A stretch of 64,000 bases of DNA from Corylus avellana (taxonomy: Eukaryota; Streptophyta; Magnoliopsida; Fagales; Betulaceae): contig NC_081541.1 of assembly GCF_901000735.1 (NCBI RefSeq), positions 4,147,021-4,211,020 on the forward strand, written 5' to 3'. Shown here piece by piece: positions 12,701 through 24,515 of this stretch (positions within the stretch are counted from its first letter, which is position 1; each line of letters begins with the position of its first letter). The translations under genes were made by a program, and so were the position numbers. Under the pieces are notes generated by a model. It was not told the DNA's origin. It ran no database searches and worked only from the letters and a program-made list of their open reading frames with translations.

Positions 12701-13194
12701 TTTTTATTTTCAGTGAGATTCTATCGTTATTCTCATAGGTAATTGGTAGCCAGAAGTTGGTAGGAAGTTCTTAAAACCCCCCCATGGAGAATTCTTGCTA
12801 AAATAACATTAGGACATCTTTTTATTCATGATTAAATGAAGGAGCGTGACTCCCTTCCCTTACTACCCGTTATATGGCTTAGGAAAAATAAAATGAAGGA
12901 ACATGACAATATTGCAATGATTTTATCTTCAGTGGTAATTGCATATATGGATCTAGAAGGTCTCTCTTATTTAATTTTGTTTCCCACCGGTTACAGGGTG
13001 AGGCGAAGAGTGCACAGCTGATTGGTCAAGCTATTGCCAACAATCCGGCATTTATCACTCTCAGGAAGATTGAAGCTTCGAGAGAAATTGCGCATACCAT
13101 CTCGAATGCATCCAACAAAGTTTTCCTGAATTCAGGTGATTTGTTGCTGAACCTTCAGGAGATGAATTTGGATCCTACTGGGAAGAAGGCATAA
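9733..13194 (+). CDS. PHB: prohibitin, PHB2-type (plant PHB1/2/6 class)
   Basis: Coding exons are 9733-9909, 10208-10324, 11683-11853, 12191-12403 and 12997-13194. All are phase 0 with GT-AG borders and give 291 residues. The protein forms, with its PHB1-type partner, the ring scaffold of the inner mitochondrial membrane that holds m-AAA protease and supports respiratory complexes and cristae. Seen in order: a short basic N terminus, a Gly/Ala/Leu membrane segment (about 17-38) followed by [14 protein letters not shown], the SPFH/band-7 domain (about 40-200) with the TSGSRDLQM stretch, and a charged coiled coil (about 200-235, rich in [10 protein letters not shown]). The C terminus ends [15 protein letters not shown]. 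The [11 protein letters not shown] region points to the PHB2 class rather than the PHB3/4 class. The reading frame is intact and length is normal for the family. Confidence 0.97.
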
Positions 13195-13724
13195 CAGGTT
13201 GAAATTACCATCCCCTCTTTAATTTTGTTTATCAACTCTTCAATTGGATATTTTGTGATATCCTGGAAACTGAGCAGTGGAAAAATTAAATTGGATATTT
13301 TGTCTTTTAATAGACTTTCTGAAACAAGGAAATTAAGGTGGGCTATCAAATTATTGTCAGTCAAAAAGCCGACATCTCCAACTCGAAACTGTTTCATTCA
13401 GTTTTGTTTATTAATTGTTCAATTATGAGGATATTTTGTTACTATGTCAGTGGACAAATCACTTCATTTCATCTTATTTTACCTTGTAAAAAAGGCACTT
13501 CATTTTTAACATTCACAATTTTGTGGTCTTATTTTTTAATCTTTGCTTTGAATATGTGTGAATCATTAACTAGTCTGGATTTACTAGTTAATGATATAGT
13601 ATGTAAATCTGTGGATGTATTTACTAAATAATCTGATGACCGAGTTATTGCCCAAGGCATCTCTGTCGTTGTGGGCCTTGTTGGCACATATTGAAATCTT
13701 TAGTGTGAATGAAGAGAACCATGC

Positions 13725-14050
13725 AAGTTTTCAATCTACACACTAAATCATACATTTGTATAAGAAGACAAACATGTAACCTGATAGATAAAGGACGTGT
13801 TGACATGAATAGGCACAACATATTGCTATAAATCTTAAAAGGTAAAACAGAACAAACTAGAGCATTGATTATAGGCATGACTTTTTTATTTTTCAATCTA
13901 CACACTAGATCATACATTTGTATAAGAAGACAAACATGTAACCTGATAGATAAAGGACTTGTTGACATGAATAGGCACCACATATTGCTATAAATCTTAA
14001 AAGGTGAAACAGAACAAACTAGAGCATTGATTATAGGCATGACTTTTTTA
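13725..14050. repeat. 162-bp tandem duplication, two copies
   Basis: A unit starting TTTCAATCTACACACTA at 13729 recurs at 13891 with about five substitutions and ends GGCATGACTTTTTTA. It lies 0.5 kb downstream of the prohibitin stop codon. Open frames on the minus strand across it are repeat-generated. Confidence 0.9.
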
Positions 14051-15128
14051 CATTATTATTATTATTGTGCTTGTTAGAATGTTGCCAGAAAAAGAATCGA
14101 GTTAGAATTAGTGGTGGGATTAATTTATTATTAGATGTTAACTTAAAATTTTCGCTGTTTTCTTGTCTGCTTTTGGGTTTGAAAACCAAGACAAAATCAA
14201 CTGAAAAAGAAGAAAAGCAAGGTCTTTGCGGAGGTTTTCATGTGTGGCTCTCATTGATTGTGACCCGAACACTTTGCCTTCAATATAAAATGGCATGGGA
14301 ATGGCCATTTTCTATGATCCTTGGTATAAATACTATAACCTAAAGCACCATGAAAGTGAGTGGAATGAATGCCTTGCTATGTATTTAGATCCTAACAACA
14401 AACATTGGATTATGAATGAAGTAAAACAAAGACATTTTTTACAGAAGATGGTAACCATATTGACTCTTTGATTTCACTCATTTATCTAGAAAAATTAACT
14501 ACAATGTTTTTATACACAAAAAGATGAAATTTTATTTTTGTCATATATTTTAATGGTCAGACCCTTGAAAACTATCTCAAATTTGTTTGTACCAGCATAT
14601 TTCTTCCAACTAGTGAAAAAAAGGAGGATAATCGTCAATGTATAGCTTTTATGCTTTTATTTGGTTCGATGTAAAATGTTTTCAGTTGAAAATAAATTTT
14701 TTATTTAGGAATACCGCTGATTTTATGGTGTTTGGTTGAAATGTTTTCTGTTGTTTGGTTTCATTGAAATTATTTTTCAGGAAAATATTTTTCGCAAGCG
14801 GTGGTGGCTCGGACAAGGAGTGGTTGGTGTTTGTGGTGTGCTATGATGTGGGCGAGAGGTTTAAAAGAGGAGCCGTGAACGGAACATGTTTTACACCTTA
14901 AAAACAAATGTAAACCATTTTCCGTAAAACAAAAGAATGGTTTATGGTTGAATGTTGATCAAGTTTTTCAAGTGCAATCAAACACAAACACCAAATAAAT
15001 AAATAAATAAAAAATACTAAAACTGTTTTACAGAAAATATTTTATTAACAAAGAGAGCCTTAATTTGTCAAAATATTGACATATTGATTTAACATTGAAA
15101 GTAACACCTTAAAATAATTTGAAACTGT
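14051..15128. other. intergenic DNA with a hAT-like dispersed repeat
   Basis: At about 14650-15000 there is TTTGGTTCGATGTAAAATG at the left and AAACACAAACACCAAATA at the right, a terminal pattern seen in non-autonomous plant repeats. Similar sequence occurs near 25.9 kb and in the V-ATPase gene near 49.7 kb. No gene seen. Confidence 0.35.
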
Positions 15129-15225
15129 CCCTAAGAAGTAGCTCAATCGACTGAGATCACGCTTAATAAAGAAGTCACTAGTTTGAATCCCCCTCTTTTG
15201 CGGACATGTCGAAAAAAAAAATAAT
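15129..15225 (+). repeat. tRNA-derived SINE-like copy
   Basis: TAGCTCAATCGACTG (A-box-like) is followed by GATCACGC, then GTTTGAATCCCC (B-box-like), a CTTTTG...GACATG tail and an A-run. It belongs to the family at 37.7, 51.8 and 57.2 kb. Confidence 0.6.
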
Positions 15226-16739
15226 ACTAATTATAATAATTTGAGACAAGTTTATAAATTATAATGCCAAGATGGTGACGTACGAGTGTTAACTGAGAAA
15301 TTCAAAAAAATATATATATATCATGGGCTAGGAGAAGCTTTTGGAAATCCGAATCGGCACTTGCCCCATTATGACTAATTAAATAATTTTATTACAAATA
15401 AAATTCAAACATTATATGAAATAAAAAATTTCAAACGGGATTCTTTATATATAAATATTAACTTAAAATGAAAGAGGAGTACACGTAACGAAAGTGTATA
15501 TATATATATAAAATTAACTTGGACATACATATATACATAAAAGAACACAAAATTCACAATTTTTCTCAAAATTTACAAGAAAGTTAGTGCAATTTTGTTT
15601 TAACGTTATTCATTACCGAAAATGCTCGCTCTATAATAACGGTCGAAACCAAAAGAGTTACACAGTAGTCAACATTGTGACACCAATTTGAAAATAACCC
15701 ATTAAGTAAATAACAATTTCAAAGAAATGTGCTTCTTTTTTTGGGGTGGGGGGAGAGGATATTTTCCAATGGTCATGTTACCCAAAAAGGGATAAACTCC
15801 CCACAAACGATAAACCCTAAAAAACTCCAATATGAAGGGGGAGAAACCAATGGTAGGACATTACCAGTGGAATTGGTAACCAGTAGATTACAGAAACAGG
15901 CATATATAAATGACCACCTTTATACATCACTTTGTCTTCTTCCTTTCGTCTTGTCACTTACAGACACAAATAGATGTTTGTATTTTCAACATTTGAGTTA
16001 TTAACATAAAGACTTGCCCCTAAAATGGGGTAAAAAAGAGAGGGACAGATTTTCCTTTAAATTGAGTGGGAGAATTTTTGTTTTTTTATTTAAATTTAGT
16101 TTATAAAAATGACATAAATTCTTAGAAGATGTGAAAATCTTTTTTTAATAGCGTTAACAAAGTTGGAGAAAATTTTATTTGAAAAAACATGTGATTTTCA
16201 CGTGCTATTAAAAGAGGGCATGTTTCTCATATGTATATGACAATTTTATAGATCCAGTTGGAAGAAGTTTTTCCGACCCACTTTTTTTTAAAAAAAATCC
16301 TTGTCCAAAAAGAGAAAACTATGCCACAAAAGGACTGCTTGTATTTGCTTTCTTCCCTTGTGGGGGGTTCTCTACCTCAGATTTCTTGGTTGCTTTGGTT
16401 TGCTTTCGGGCCTACTTTGTCTACTTGATAAAGCCCTTTTCCGGCCCTCCCTTTTTGATGTCTCCCATTGAGCTAAGGCCCACTCACTTTAAGAATTTCA
16501 TGAGTGCATTCTTCTCCTACCTTGAAAAATTACCCTACAAATTTTATTTTATTTTATTTTTTTCCTTATGCTTTCTCACAAAAACTTGGATTGGGATTCC
16601 CTAAAATCCCGACAATAAAAGAGAGAGGGAGGGGGCCCTCTTTCACATTTACTGCCCGAATTGTTACTGAAAAACTCTATCTCTCGTTTCTTTGTTAATC
16701 TTCCATATTTGTTACTCAAACTTATAATTATTAATTTTA
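15226..16739. other. AT-rich intergenic region
   Basis: No gene recognised. Open frames at 15729-16004 and 16386-16698 have no motif, composition or neighbour that supports them. Confidence 0.4.
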
Positions 16740-16993
16740 GGAGAAACTACATTTTGCCCCCATGAACTATAATGTCTTAGTACTTTCTCCCTATGAACTA
16801 CCAACTGTACTACTTTGCTCCCATGAACTACCATTTTGTGCCAAAAATCTCATTCTGTCAGTTAAAGCTGTTAACTCAGACAGTCAAAGTGACAATGCGT
16901 TGTAGTTCATGGGAACAAAGTAGTACAGTTGACAATTCATGGGAGAAAAGTGCCAAGGCATTATATTTCATGGGGGCAAAAGGTAGTTTCCCC
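16740..16993. mobile_element. Mutator-type hairpin MITE with 9-bp TSD
   Basis: The left end GGAGAAACTACATTTTGCCC and the reverse complement of the right end, GGGGAAACTACCTTTTGCCC, are near identical. The inverted repeat continues almost to the centre. Both sides carry TTAATTTTA (16731-16739 and 16994-17002), a perfect 9-bp target duplication typical of Mutator-like elements. Length is 254 bp and it is non-coding. Confidence 0.88.
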
Positions 16994-17002
16994 TTAATTT
17001 TA

Positions 17003-17849
17003 TATACTTTTTTTTTTTTTTTTTTCCTATATGCTCTTTAACAAAAACTTGGATTGGGATTCCTTATAATTTTTTCGTCAACCCTCTTATTTCTAGATTT
17101 GGTCATAAAAGAGTCTTTATAAGATCTATCTACCCAAAAAAATGGTGAAAAACAGACTGTCAGAAATCTATTTGGAGCACCATAACCCTACTGAAAATCT
17201 CTATCCCTAGTTAATTTCTTTTTGTCCAAATTCCTTAAATTTGAACAAGAAGAACCCAATTCGAGAAAACTTTCCCCTACTCTTCAACAGTTTTATTGTT
17301 TATTTATTCGTTCTTTCTAGTTTCTATGTTTAGCACTTGAGTTGAGGTGGCATAAAAATGTTCCAATTGTTGAACCAAATTGATGATAAATGTTAAAATT
17401 AGGAGCATAAAAGTCCAGACTACACATGGTCCTTCTAAGTTTCCTCTTATACGACTGACTCATCGGGTCTCCAACGTGTCAACAAGGTTGCCTCGCAAGT
17501 GTCAAGCCAAGAAACAGAACATTTTTTGCCAACCCAAAAAATAATAATAAAAAAAAAAAAAAATACCCAATATTCCAAACTAGAAAAGTGAACACAAACA
17601 AAAGAAATTTCACTAGCTCAGTTCCTTGAAATAAACGCATCCCTTGGTCCTGACCAAATAAATAAATATATTAAACGCATCCAATTGGCTTTGGTTCGGA
17701 TAGAGGTTCGGTTGTGGACTTTTTAAATATGTATCTTTATTAATTTTTAAAGGGGTATAAATGGCATTTTCCTTGTTGGAATTAACGAAAAATCCCAAAA
17801 AAAAAAAAATGTGGATTAAAATGGATTGAAATATCCAATACCCACATTG
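17003..17849. other. intergenic DNA upstream of the PLATZ gene
   Basis: AT-rich. At 17677-17727 it holds a 50-base word group (CATCCAATTGG...GGTTCGG...GGTTGTGGACTTTT) repeated at 18524-18570 in the PLATZ upstream region. Confidence 0.5.
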
Positions 17850-18070
17850 TATTTTTTAATAATTTAAGGACAATAATGCAAAACTCATGAAAGGTAAGTA
17901 AAGTTTTTTTTCAATAAATAAATAAATAAACAAGTAATATTATTTAGTAAACTCTCGTATAACTACTGTTTTTAATAATTTAAGAACGGTAATGCAAAAC
18001 TCATAAAGGGTAAGTGAAGTCTTTTCTATAAATAAATAATATTATTTAGTAAACTCTCATAAAATTATTG
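17850..18070. repeat. 116-bp tandem duplication, two copies
   Basis: TTTTTAATAATTTAAG...AATGCAAAACTCAT...TAGTAAACTCTC occurs twice with a spacing of 116 bases. The copies differ in the length of an AAAT microsatellite and a few substitutions. The DNA from here to the PLATZ leader is otherwise AT-rich. Confidence 0.85.
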
Positions 18071-18523
18071 TATACATGTGGATAGTATGATAACAAAAAT
18101 CAATCATTAAAAATAGAAAAAAATGTAAAATTAGTCATTGTAATTTATCTAATTTACAATTAACTCACTGCGATATCAAACTGAACTCAAAGGTCTGTGA
18201 GGTATGCCAAAAAATAATTTCGTTCTTACAGTCAAATTTTGTCCACTAATTTAACAGATTTTGTTAATGTGACACTGGCTTAAATATGACAAATATCACA
18301 ATTTTATTGGCTCTAACGTTTCACACTATTATAATATGTTAAGTTAATGAACAAAATTTGGTTATAGGGACACAATTATTTTTTTTGATATACTTTAAAG
18401 ACATTTGAATTTATTTTAGTACCGCATGCAGTTGTTTGCAAATCAGTGTTAATCCAAGGATGGATATCATTGGAGTTGTTATATATATAGGAGGCTATTA
18501 AATAGGGTTATTCTAAAGGAACT

Positions 18524-18570
18524 CATCCAATTGGGTTTGGTTCGGAGTGAGGTTCGGTTGTGGACTTTTA
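18524..18570. repeat. second copy of a dispersed promoter-proximal word group
   Basis: CATCCAATTGGGTTTGGTTC followed by GGTTCGGTTGTGGACTTTTA matches 17677-17727 in order and spacing, about 850 bases apart in direct orientation. It lies about 235 bases upstream of the PLATZ ATG and could be mobile-element debris or a duplicated promoter segment. Confidence 0.75.
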
Positions 18571-18662
18571 AGCCCAAGATAAGCACATCCCACACCTCCA
18601 TTCTCCTCCAACCCCATCCCTCCCCATCCACCACCCACCACTACAAAAGTACCCCACCCTTC

Positions 18663-18663
<1 letters not shown>

Positions 18664-18699
<36 letters not shown>

Positions 18700-18700
18700 C
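18664..18700 (+). repeat. CT-rich microsatellite in the PLATZ leader
   Basis: An almost pure (CT)n run about 105-140 bases upstream of the PLATZ ATG. Pyrimidine runs of this type are common in plant core promoters and leaders. Confidence 0.85.
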
Positions 18701-18803
18701 ATAGAAAAGTATAGGAAAAAAGCTCTCTTTTCTGCCTCCAAAGCTGGCTATAGATGATCAACAACCCACCATAAGAGATATCAAACCCAAAACCAGAAGA
18801 ATC

Positions 18804-19987
18804 ATGGTTAGCCATCCCCCATACTGATTACACTTGTCTCACATTTTATCCTTGATGGGTATTTTTCTTTTTTCTTAAAACAATTGTATTGAGAATTTTC
18901 CTTCTTTTTCATGTATAGGGAGGAGGAGGAGGAGGAGGTTTGGATGATGGTGGTGAAGAAAACAAGTGGCCGCCATGGCTACGCCCGCTTCTCCAAACAA
19001 GCTTCTTTGTTCACTGCAAGGCTCACGCTGATTCCCACAAGAGTGAATGCAATATGTACTGCTTGGACTGCATGAATGGAGCCCTTTGCTCTCTTTGCCT
19101 TGCTTCTCATAGAGACCACCGCGCTATTCAGGTGACCTTTTCTGATCTTCAATGGAAAATATATATATATATATATATATATATAGGATAAAAAACAAAA
19201 AACAAAAAAGCTGAAGTAGGTGAGATTATAATCTAGCACACTACATTGTCAAAATCTACCTATTAATATGGGATTTTTTTTTCTTTGTTTAGGTGTTTTT
19301 TAATTTTCCTTTTTTCTTTTTTGTCTTTTTAAATAAAAGATAGTATTGCTAATTTTCTGTGATGGGTTTTGCAGATAAGGAGGTCATCATATCATGATGT
19401 AATAAGGGTGTCGGAGATTCAGAAATATTTGGACATTACAGGGGTCCAGACATACATAATAAACAGTGCAAAGATTGTCTTCTTGAACGAGAGGCCTCAG
19501 CCTAGGCCTGGAAAAGGTGTCACCAATACCTGCCAAGTCTGTGACCGAAGCCTCCTTGATTCCTTCACTTTCTGCTCCCTCGGTTGCAAGGTACTTACTG
19601 CCCTGTTCATTCATTTTACCTAATTTTTCACTTCTTTTTTAGGTCTCTTTCTATATTGGGTAACTCTCGTACTCGACTGTCATGCAATATATTGCAAATC
19701 GGCAATAAAATCAAAATGGGTTTTCCTTTGGGTGATTTTATTTTTATAATTTTCAGGTTGTTGGGACATCAAAGAATTCCCGGAAAAGGAAAATGTGCAT
19801 AGAGACCGATCATGGCTCAGACACTGAAGGATCATTGAATGGCATTAGCAATGGATATGCGAAAAGCAGAGTTCAAAGCTTTACACCGTCGACGCCGCCC
19901 CCGACCGCGGTGAATTACAGAACTGCCAAGAGAAGAAAGGGAGTTCCCCATAGATCTCCAATGGGAGGCCTCATTATAGAATACTAA
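18804..19987 (+). CDS. PLATZ-family zinc-dependent DNA-binding protein
   Basis: Coding exons are 18804-18806 (ATG only), 18919-19131, 19375-19590 and 19757-19987, giving 220 residues. PLATZ proteins are plant-specific zinc-dependent regulators that bind A/T-rich DNA and also contact RNA polymerase III machinery in some species; they act in the nucleus. Seen: a Gly run (2-8), [14 protein letters not shown], then the first Cys/His cluster (C34, H37, and CNMYCLDC...[15 protein letters not shown], about 45-72), the [12 protein letters not shown] stretch, and the second cluster (C125/C128...C139/C143). Basic patches NSRKRK and AKRRKG near the C terminus are likely nuclear signals. The start-codon exon is followed at once by GT (ATG|GTTAGC) and joins in phase 0 to GGA codons. 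No in-frame ATG exists at the head of exon 2, which supports the tiny exon. Length is normal and the frame is intact. Confidence 0.95.
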
Positions 19988-21572
19988 GAATATTAGTTTT
20001 TTTTTTTAGTAATACTAAATATTTTACTCGTACAATTGTTCAATAATGTTGACAAGGTATTCTAAATAAACCATTGAATTATTAATTAATTCAATGGTTA
20101 ATTACGAGTACCACGTCGGCTTTATCGAATGAATGTATGATAAAATTATGGTATTTTAGCATTTCTTATAGTTTTTACTGATTACCAATATTATACCCCA
20201 AAACACCACAATCTTAACAGTCTCTTCAATGTCAGAAAGTTATATGACATCTGAGCCTTGTTGATGGAGGCCGGTGTTGCAGACAAAAGCTCTATGTTGT
20301 ATAGTCAAAATTACTGTTAAAAATAATGGAAAAAAAATAAATAAATAAATAAGGGAAAATATTGAGGTTGAGCTGGGGATATAGATACTAAGGAAGAATA
20401 GTTTGATCTATAGGTGCTTCAATATTTAATGTATATACAAAAGTTTGTATAGAGAGTTTGTACTGTGAAAAACAATGAATAATTAAAAATGCTATAGGTG
20501 TTTTGATAATAATTGAGGAATATATGGTGATTGTTAAATAGTAAAAACATTCTTTCATTGGAAGGTGTGTGTTTTTTTTTTTTGTTTGTCATGAGTAAAT
20601 ATTGCTGTTTTGTCCCAAAAAGCACGTCTGGTTGTTGAACTTTTCCCTAACGCGACAGAAGGTTGCGGAAAACATTGTGTGGGGGTGAATTATGGGCATT
20701 TGGATGTTTTGTTTGATGGTAAAACTTGAGTGAATGTGAAAGTACTAATTTTGTTTCCTAGTTTCTAACACATTATTCACCTTTTAACCTTGATCATTTC
20801 TTACCACAGAGATTTCCACACCCCCCCTTTTTTTTGTTGGGAAAAATATATTTGCTCAATCCAAAATATTTCACTCCTTCAAACTATTATTTTATTGAAT
20901 AATAATAATCTCTTAGTTAGCTATTGGCACTAAAATAAATGGTAAATGAGGTATGTGACTTACACATTATACTTTAATTTGATGTCAAATTTTGCCCAAA
21001 TTGTTATAAACTATTATTTGCAAATACGCCTCAAATTACCATTTTGTGAAATTTGGCCTTCTCAAATTATTATTTCGTTGCGGAGTGATTCACCCATTAT
21101 ATGCCGGTGTTAAAATAGACAAAAACCGCGTCCATGACTTACATGAGCATATTTTAAATTTGAAATATCCAAATTGTCCTGATTTTGGAAAATAAAAATT
21201 GAAAAAAAAAAACACACACACACACACATACACAAAAGATAATGAATTGACCGGTGGTCAAACACACCCACAAGGCGGCCACAAAGCTTTTGGAGATGGT
21301 TAACCACTCCATAAAGGTTGAGGGGGTCATCAACTTACACCCCTCAAAGGTTTTTGGGTGGTTTGATCGGCTACTGTCTCAACCTTGAGGGGGTGGTCTG
21401 GGGTGGTCCACCCTTCTTAAAAGCTTTTGAAGGGTGGTTGACCACCATATATATCAACTCCTCGTCTCTTTGACTTCTTTTTTTTTTTTCTTGAAAGTCG
21501 AGGCAATTTGTGTATTTTAAGTTTAAAATATGTATATGTAAGTTTGATTTTGATTTTGATTTTTATTTTTAT
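19988..21572. other. intergenic DNA
   Basis: No gene recognised. From 21240 to 21450 there is an inverted arrangement of ACCACTCC/GGGTGGTTGACCACC words around AAAGCTTTTGGAG and AAAAGCTTTTGAAGG, a probable foldback element about 200 bp long. A CA-rich microsatellite lies at about 21211-21230. Confidence 0.4.
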
Positions 21573-22210
21573 GGGAAAATATATTATAAGTTTCTAAGTC
21601 AACGCGCCAAAATTAAAAACTCCTTAGTTTTTTTTTTTTTTCTACAACTTACTCCGTCAATCAATCGAAACTACAATAAACTTCATATCGTCAAAATTTT
21701 TAATAGTCGTTAGAGCCACTCAAAACACATCGTTTTACCTGATTAAAACATTAATTTAATTCAAAAAATTAAATCTAAAAATTTAAAAAAAAAAAATTGA
21801 ACGCTGCCACCCTTGGCAACCCCCCAACCCCTATGGAGTGGCCCGCGGGCCACCCCATGGGTGGAGGGGTGGCCAGCGAACCACCCCAAACCCCAAATTG
21901 GGTGGCCGCGAGCCACCCCATGGGTGGTTAGGGGTGGCCTGTGGGGGTGGCTTGCGGCCACCCCATAGGGGTTGGGTGGTACTACCACCCCTGGCCACCC
22001 TTCAATTTTTTTAATTTTAGATTTAATTTTTTAAATTAAATTAATTAAAAAAATTAATATTTTAATTAGGTAAAACGGTGCGTTTTGAGTGGCTCTAACG
22101 ATTGTTAAAAAATTTTGATGGTAGAGAGTTTATTGTAATTTTGATTGATCGAAGGAGTAAATTATACGGGAATTTTTAATTTTTGCGCATTGACTTAGGG
22201 ACATTTCCAC
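21573..22210. mobile_element. foldback/TIR element with GC-rich 'GGCCACCCC' core
   Basis: The left arm contains TAAGTCAACGCGCCAAAATT and the right arm its near reverse complement AATTTTTGCGCATTGACTTA. Further in, the CAAAACACATCGTTTTACCT and AGGTAAAACGGTGCGTTTTG words form a second inverted pair. The core (21805-22003) repeats GTGGC..GCGAGCCACCCC modules in both orientations. The minus-strand frame across the core is low complexity and I do not annotate it as a gene. A related module, cut by the gap, is at 5.6 kb. Confidence 0.7.
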
Positions 22211-24083
22211 ATGCATGATTCCATATTACTTAATGCAACAATTACACTGTTTGCATTGTGAAAAATATAAAGTCTTCAAAAGTCAAGCAATTGAATAAGA
22301 AACTAACAATATCCCAAGCATGTGGCAAAATGTTAAGGCGCCATTACTTTGAATTTTAATGTCAAGAACTAAAAATTTCCCTAATTGTTAGGTGCATGTA
22401 CGTGGGAAAGAAAAATATTTTGTCAAAACTTGGAACTTGAAAATGGAGAGTTCATAGTCAGTGTGTCAAAGCCACCTTAGAATTACTATAAAGGCGTCTT
22501 GGCGAACTTATTTTGAGTTGCTATTTGTCCCTATGTTCCAAGGAATAGGATCCCTTGGTGGTCAAGATTAAATTTTACAAATTTAATAATGAATATGTTG
22601 TAAAAAATTTAAAACGACATAATATTATGTACACCGTTAAATTAAGACTAACAATTTTTGATATGAAATTCGAACCCAACATGAAATTAGCGAGTTAGAG
22701 TTAAAGGGTATGACCCGTTTAATTAAATAGAGATAGTCTTACACTTATACCTCAATACAATCCGAACTTGATACACTAATACAAGTTGGCATCCTGATGT
22801 TAAAAATGCAACCAAAAAAAAAAAAAGAAAAAAAAAACTTTTGACTATAAAATGTATTTGGTCATTATTCCAAAGCTTAATTAGGTCATTATATATATAT
22901 ATTTTTTTGCTCCAAATTCAATGGATCAAATTGTGTGCCTAGCTAGTTATATTGAGTGGGGGTACCCTCCTAGTGAGGGTCTAATTCTCTCTAACCATCT
23001 TACTACCCGGCTTGGCACTTGTCATATTCATACTTCAAATAATTGTAAGAAAATTTGTGCTCCAAAGAGATTCACCAACCTTTTTTTGCTTTCAAAAAAG
23101 TATATTCATGAATTAACTTTTTATGGAACATATCATCACAATACCACAAATTTCGCACAAAAAGCCAAACACAATGTGGCATGTCTACCAATATTTGTTC
23201 CTCTTCTTATGGCAAAATAAAGACTCATGTTTTCCATTTTTTCTATTATTTTTTTCCTTGATTTCAAACGTTATGTTTTCCCTCACGATGAGCAAACTCT
23301 TTAATTGAGTTTGAATTTAATGAATAAAAATAAAAATATATGAAATATAAATTGGGTATGCTTGTTAATCTGTTTTGAGATGTTTGTTTGAAAATGTGTT
23401 CTGATATGACATAAAAGTAAAAATAAATTTTTTTTTTTTTTATGATTGTTTTATGTTTGTTTTATTTGTTAAAATTTTATTTAAAAATTATATATATATA
23501 ATTGAAAAACAAATAAAGCTTTATTTATTTATTTGATTGAAGATGAGTCATAGACTTTTGTTCTTTCTAGAAACTCTTGATATGGACACGAACTTTGTGT
23601 CATTCTTGTGCTGCAATTCTACCGGTATTACCGGTAAAGAGAACCTTTTTTTTTTTTTGCTAATTGTCTTGTTGAAAGTGACTGAATGCCACGTGTCCCA
23701 TTAGCTCCAATAATTGTCCTTATGGCAGCTCTCAGCCGTCCATTTTGGTGTGCATCAACACGCATCTTTTGCGCTGTACTTTGTTGAAAATATTTATTAA
23801 AATATAGAAAGAAAAAAAATAATGAAGGTTTTTCTTTTCATGTCAAAAACATTAAAGAAAGAGAGAGAAAGGGAATATATATATTCGGGTATTGTTGGTA
23901 GTTGGTGGTGGCCAAAGGACAAATGCACCATTTAATTAAACTTTTAATATTGCTCAATTTTATAGTCAATTAAAAATGTAATAAGAATCCATATATATAT
24001 TTCCAAATTTTCTTTAACGAATTTCTATAAATTACTATTTTCCATATCTTGAGATAAAGTAGTAATATAAAAAGATTGTTTTT
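22211..24083. other. AT-rich intergenic region
   Basis: No gene recognised. A frame at 22921-23220 (+, 99 codons from an ATG, ending AKHNVACLPIFVPLLMAK) is the longest here, but it has no recognised domain, promoter or splice partner. Confidence 0.4.
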
Positions 24084-24515
24084 AGGGGTAACTTTATTGA
24101 AAACTCTTGAATTTTTACTCGATTTGATAAAGTTTTCCCAAACTTAAAAATCCTCAATTTAGTCTCATAAACTTTCAATTACTTTCAATTTGAACCTTTA
24201 TCAAAAAAAAAAAAAAAAAACTTTCAATTTGAACCCCTTGGTCAAATTTAGGGTTTAGAAATACCAAAAAAGACCAAAATATCCATGATTTTATTTTATT
24301 TTTTTATAAAAAAAGGTTTTGGAATTAAGGGTAGAGTTGAAATTTTATAAAAAAGTCATGGGCATAAACGTTATGTGACGTTTAAAATCTGACGGAGGGT
24401 TCTAAATTGATTGCAATTGAAAGTTCAGGGGATTAAATTTGAGAGATTTTGAAGTTTAGGGAGAAGTTTGTCAAATCGGATAAAAGTTTAGGGGTCTTCA
24501 ATGAAGTTAACCCTT
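24084..24515. mobile_element. hairpin MITE (same family as 7.8-8.2 kb)
   Basis: AGGGGTAACTTTATTGAA on the left pairs with TTCAATGAAGTTAACCCTT on the right. ACTTTCAATT and GTTTGTCAAATCGG words pair further in. About 430 bp, AT-rich core, no coding. The flanks show only a weak T-rich duplication. Confidence 0.65.

Noticed and set aside
15129..15225. Possible tRNA gene (A-box and B-box present)
   Set aside because: No foldable acceptor or anticodon arm, and five similar copies with A-rich tails fit a SINE better.
21761..21988. Minus-strand Gly/Trp/His repeat-like protein
   Set aside because: Direct translation of the GTGGC/GCCACCCC repeat core.
22921..23220. 99-codon + frame with a good ATG
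   Set aside because: No domain, splice partner or codon-use support; flanked by AT-rich repeat DNA.
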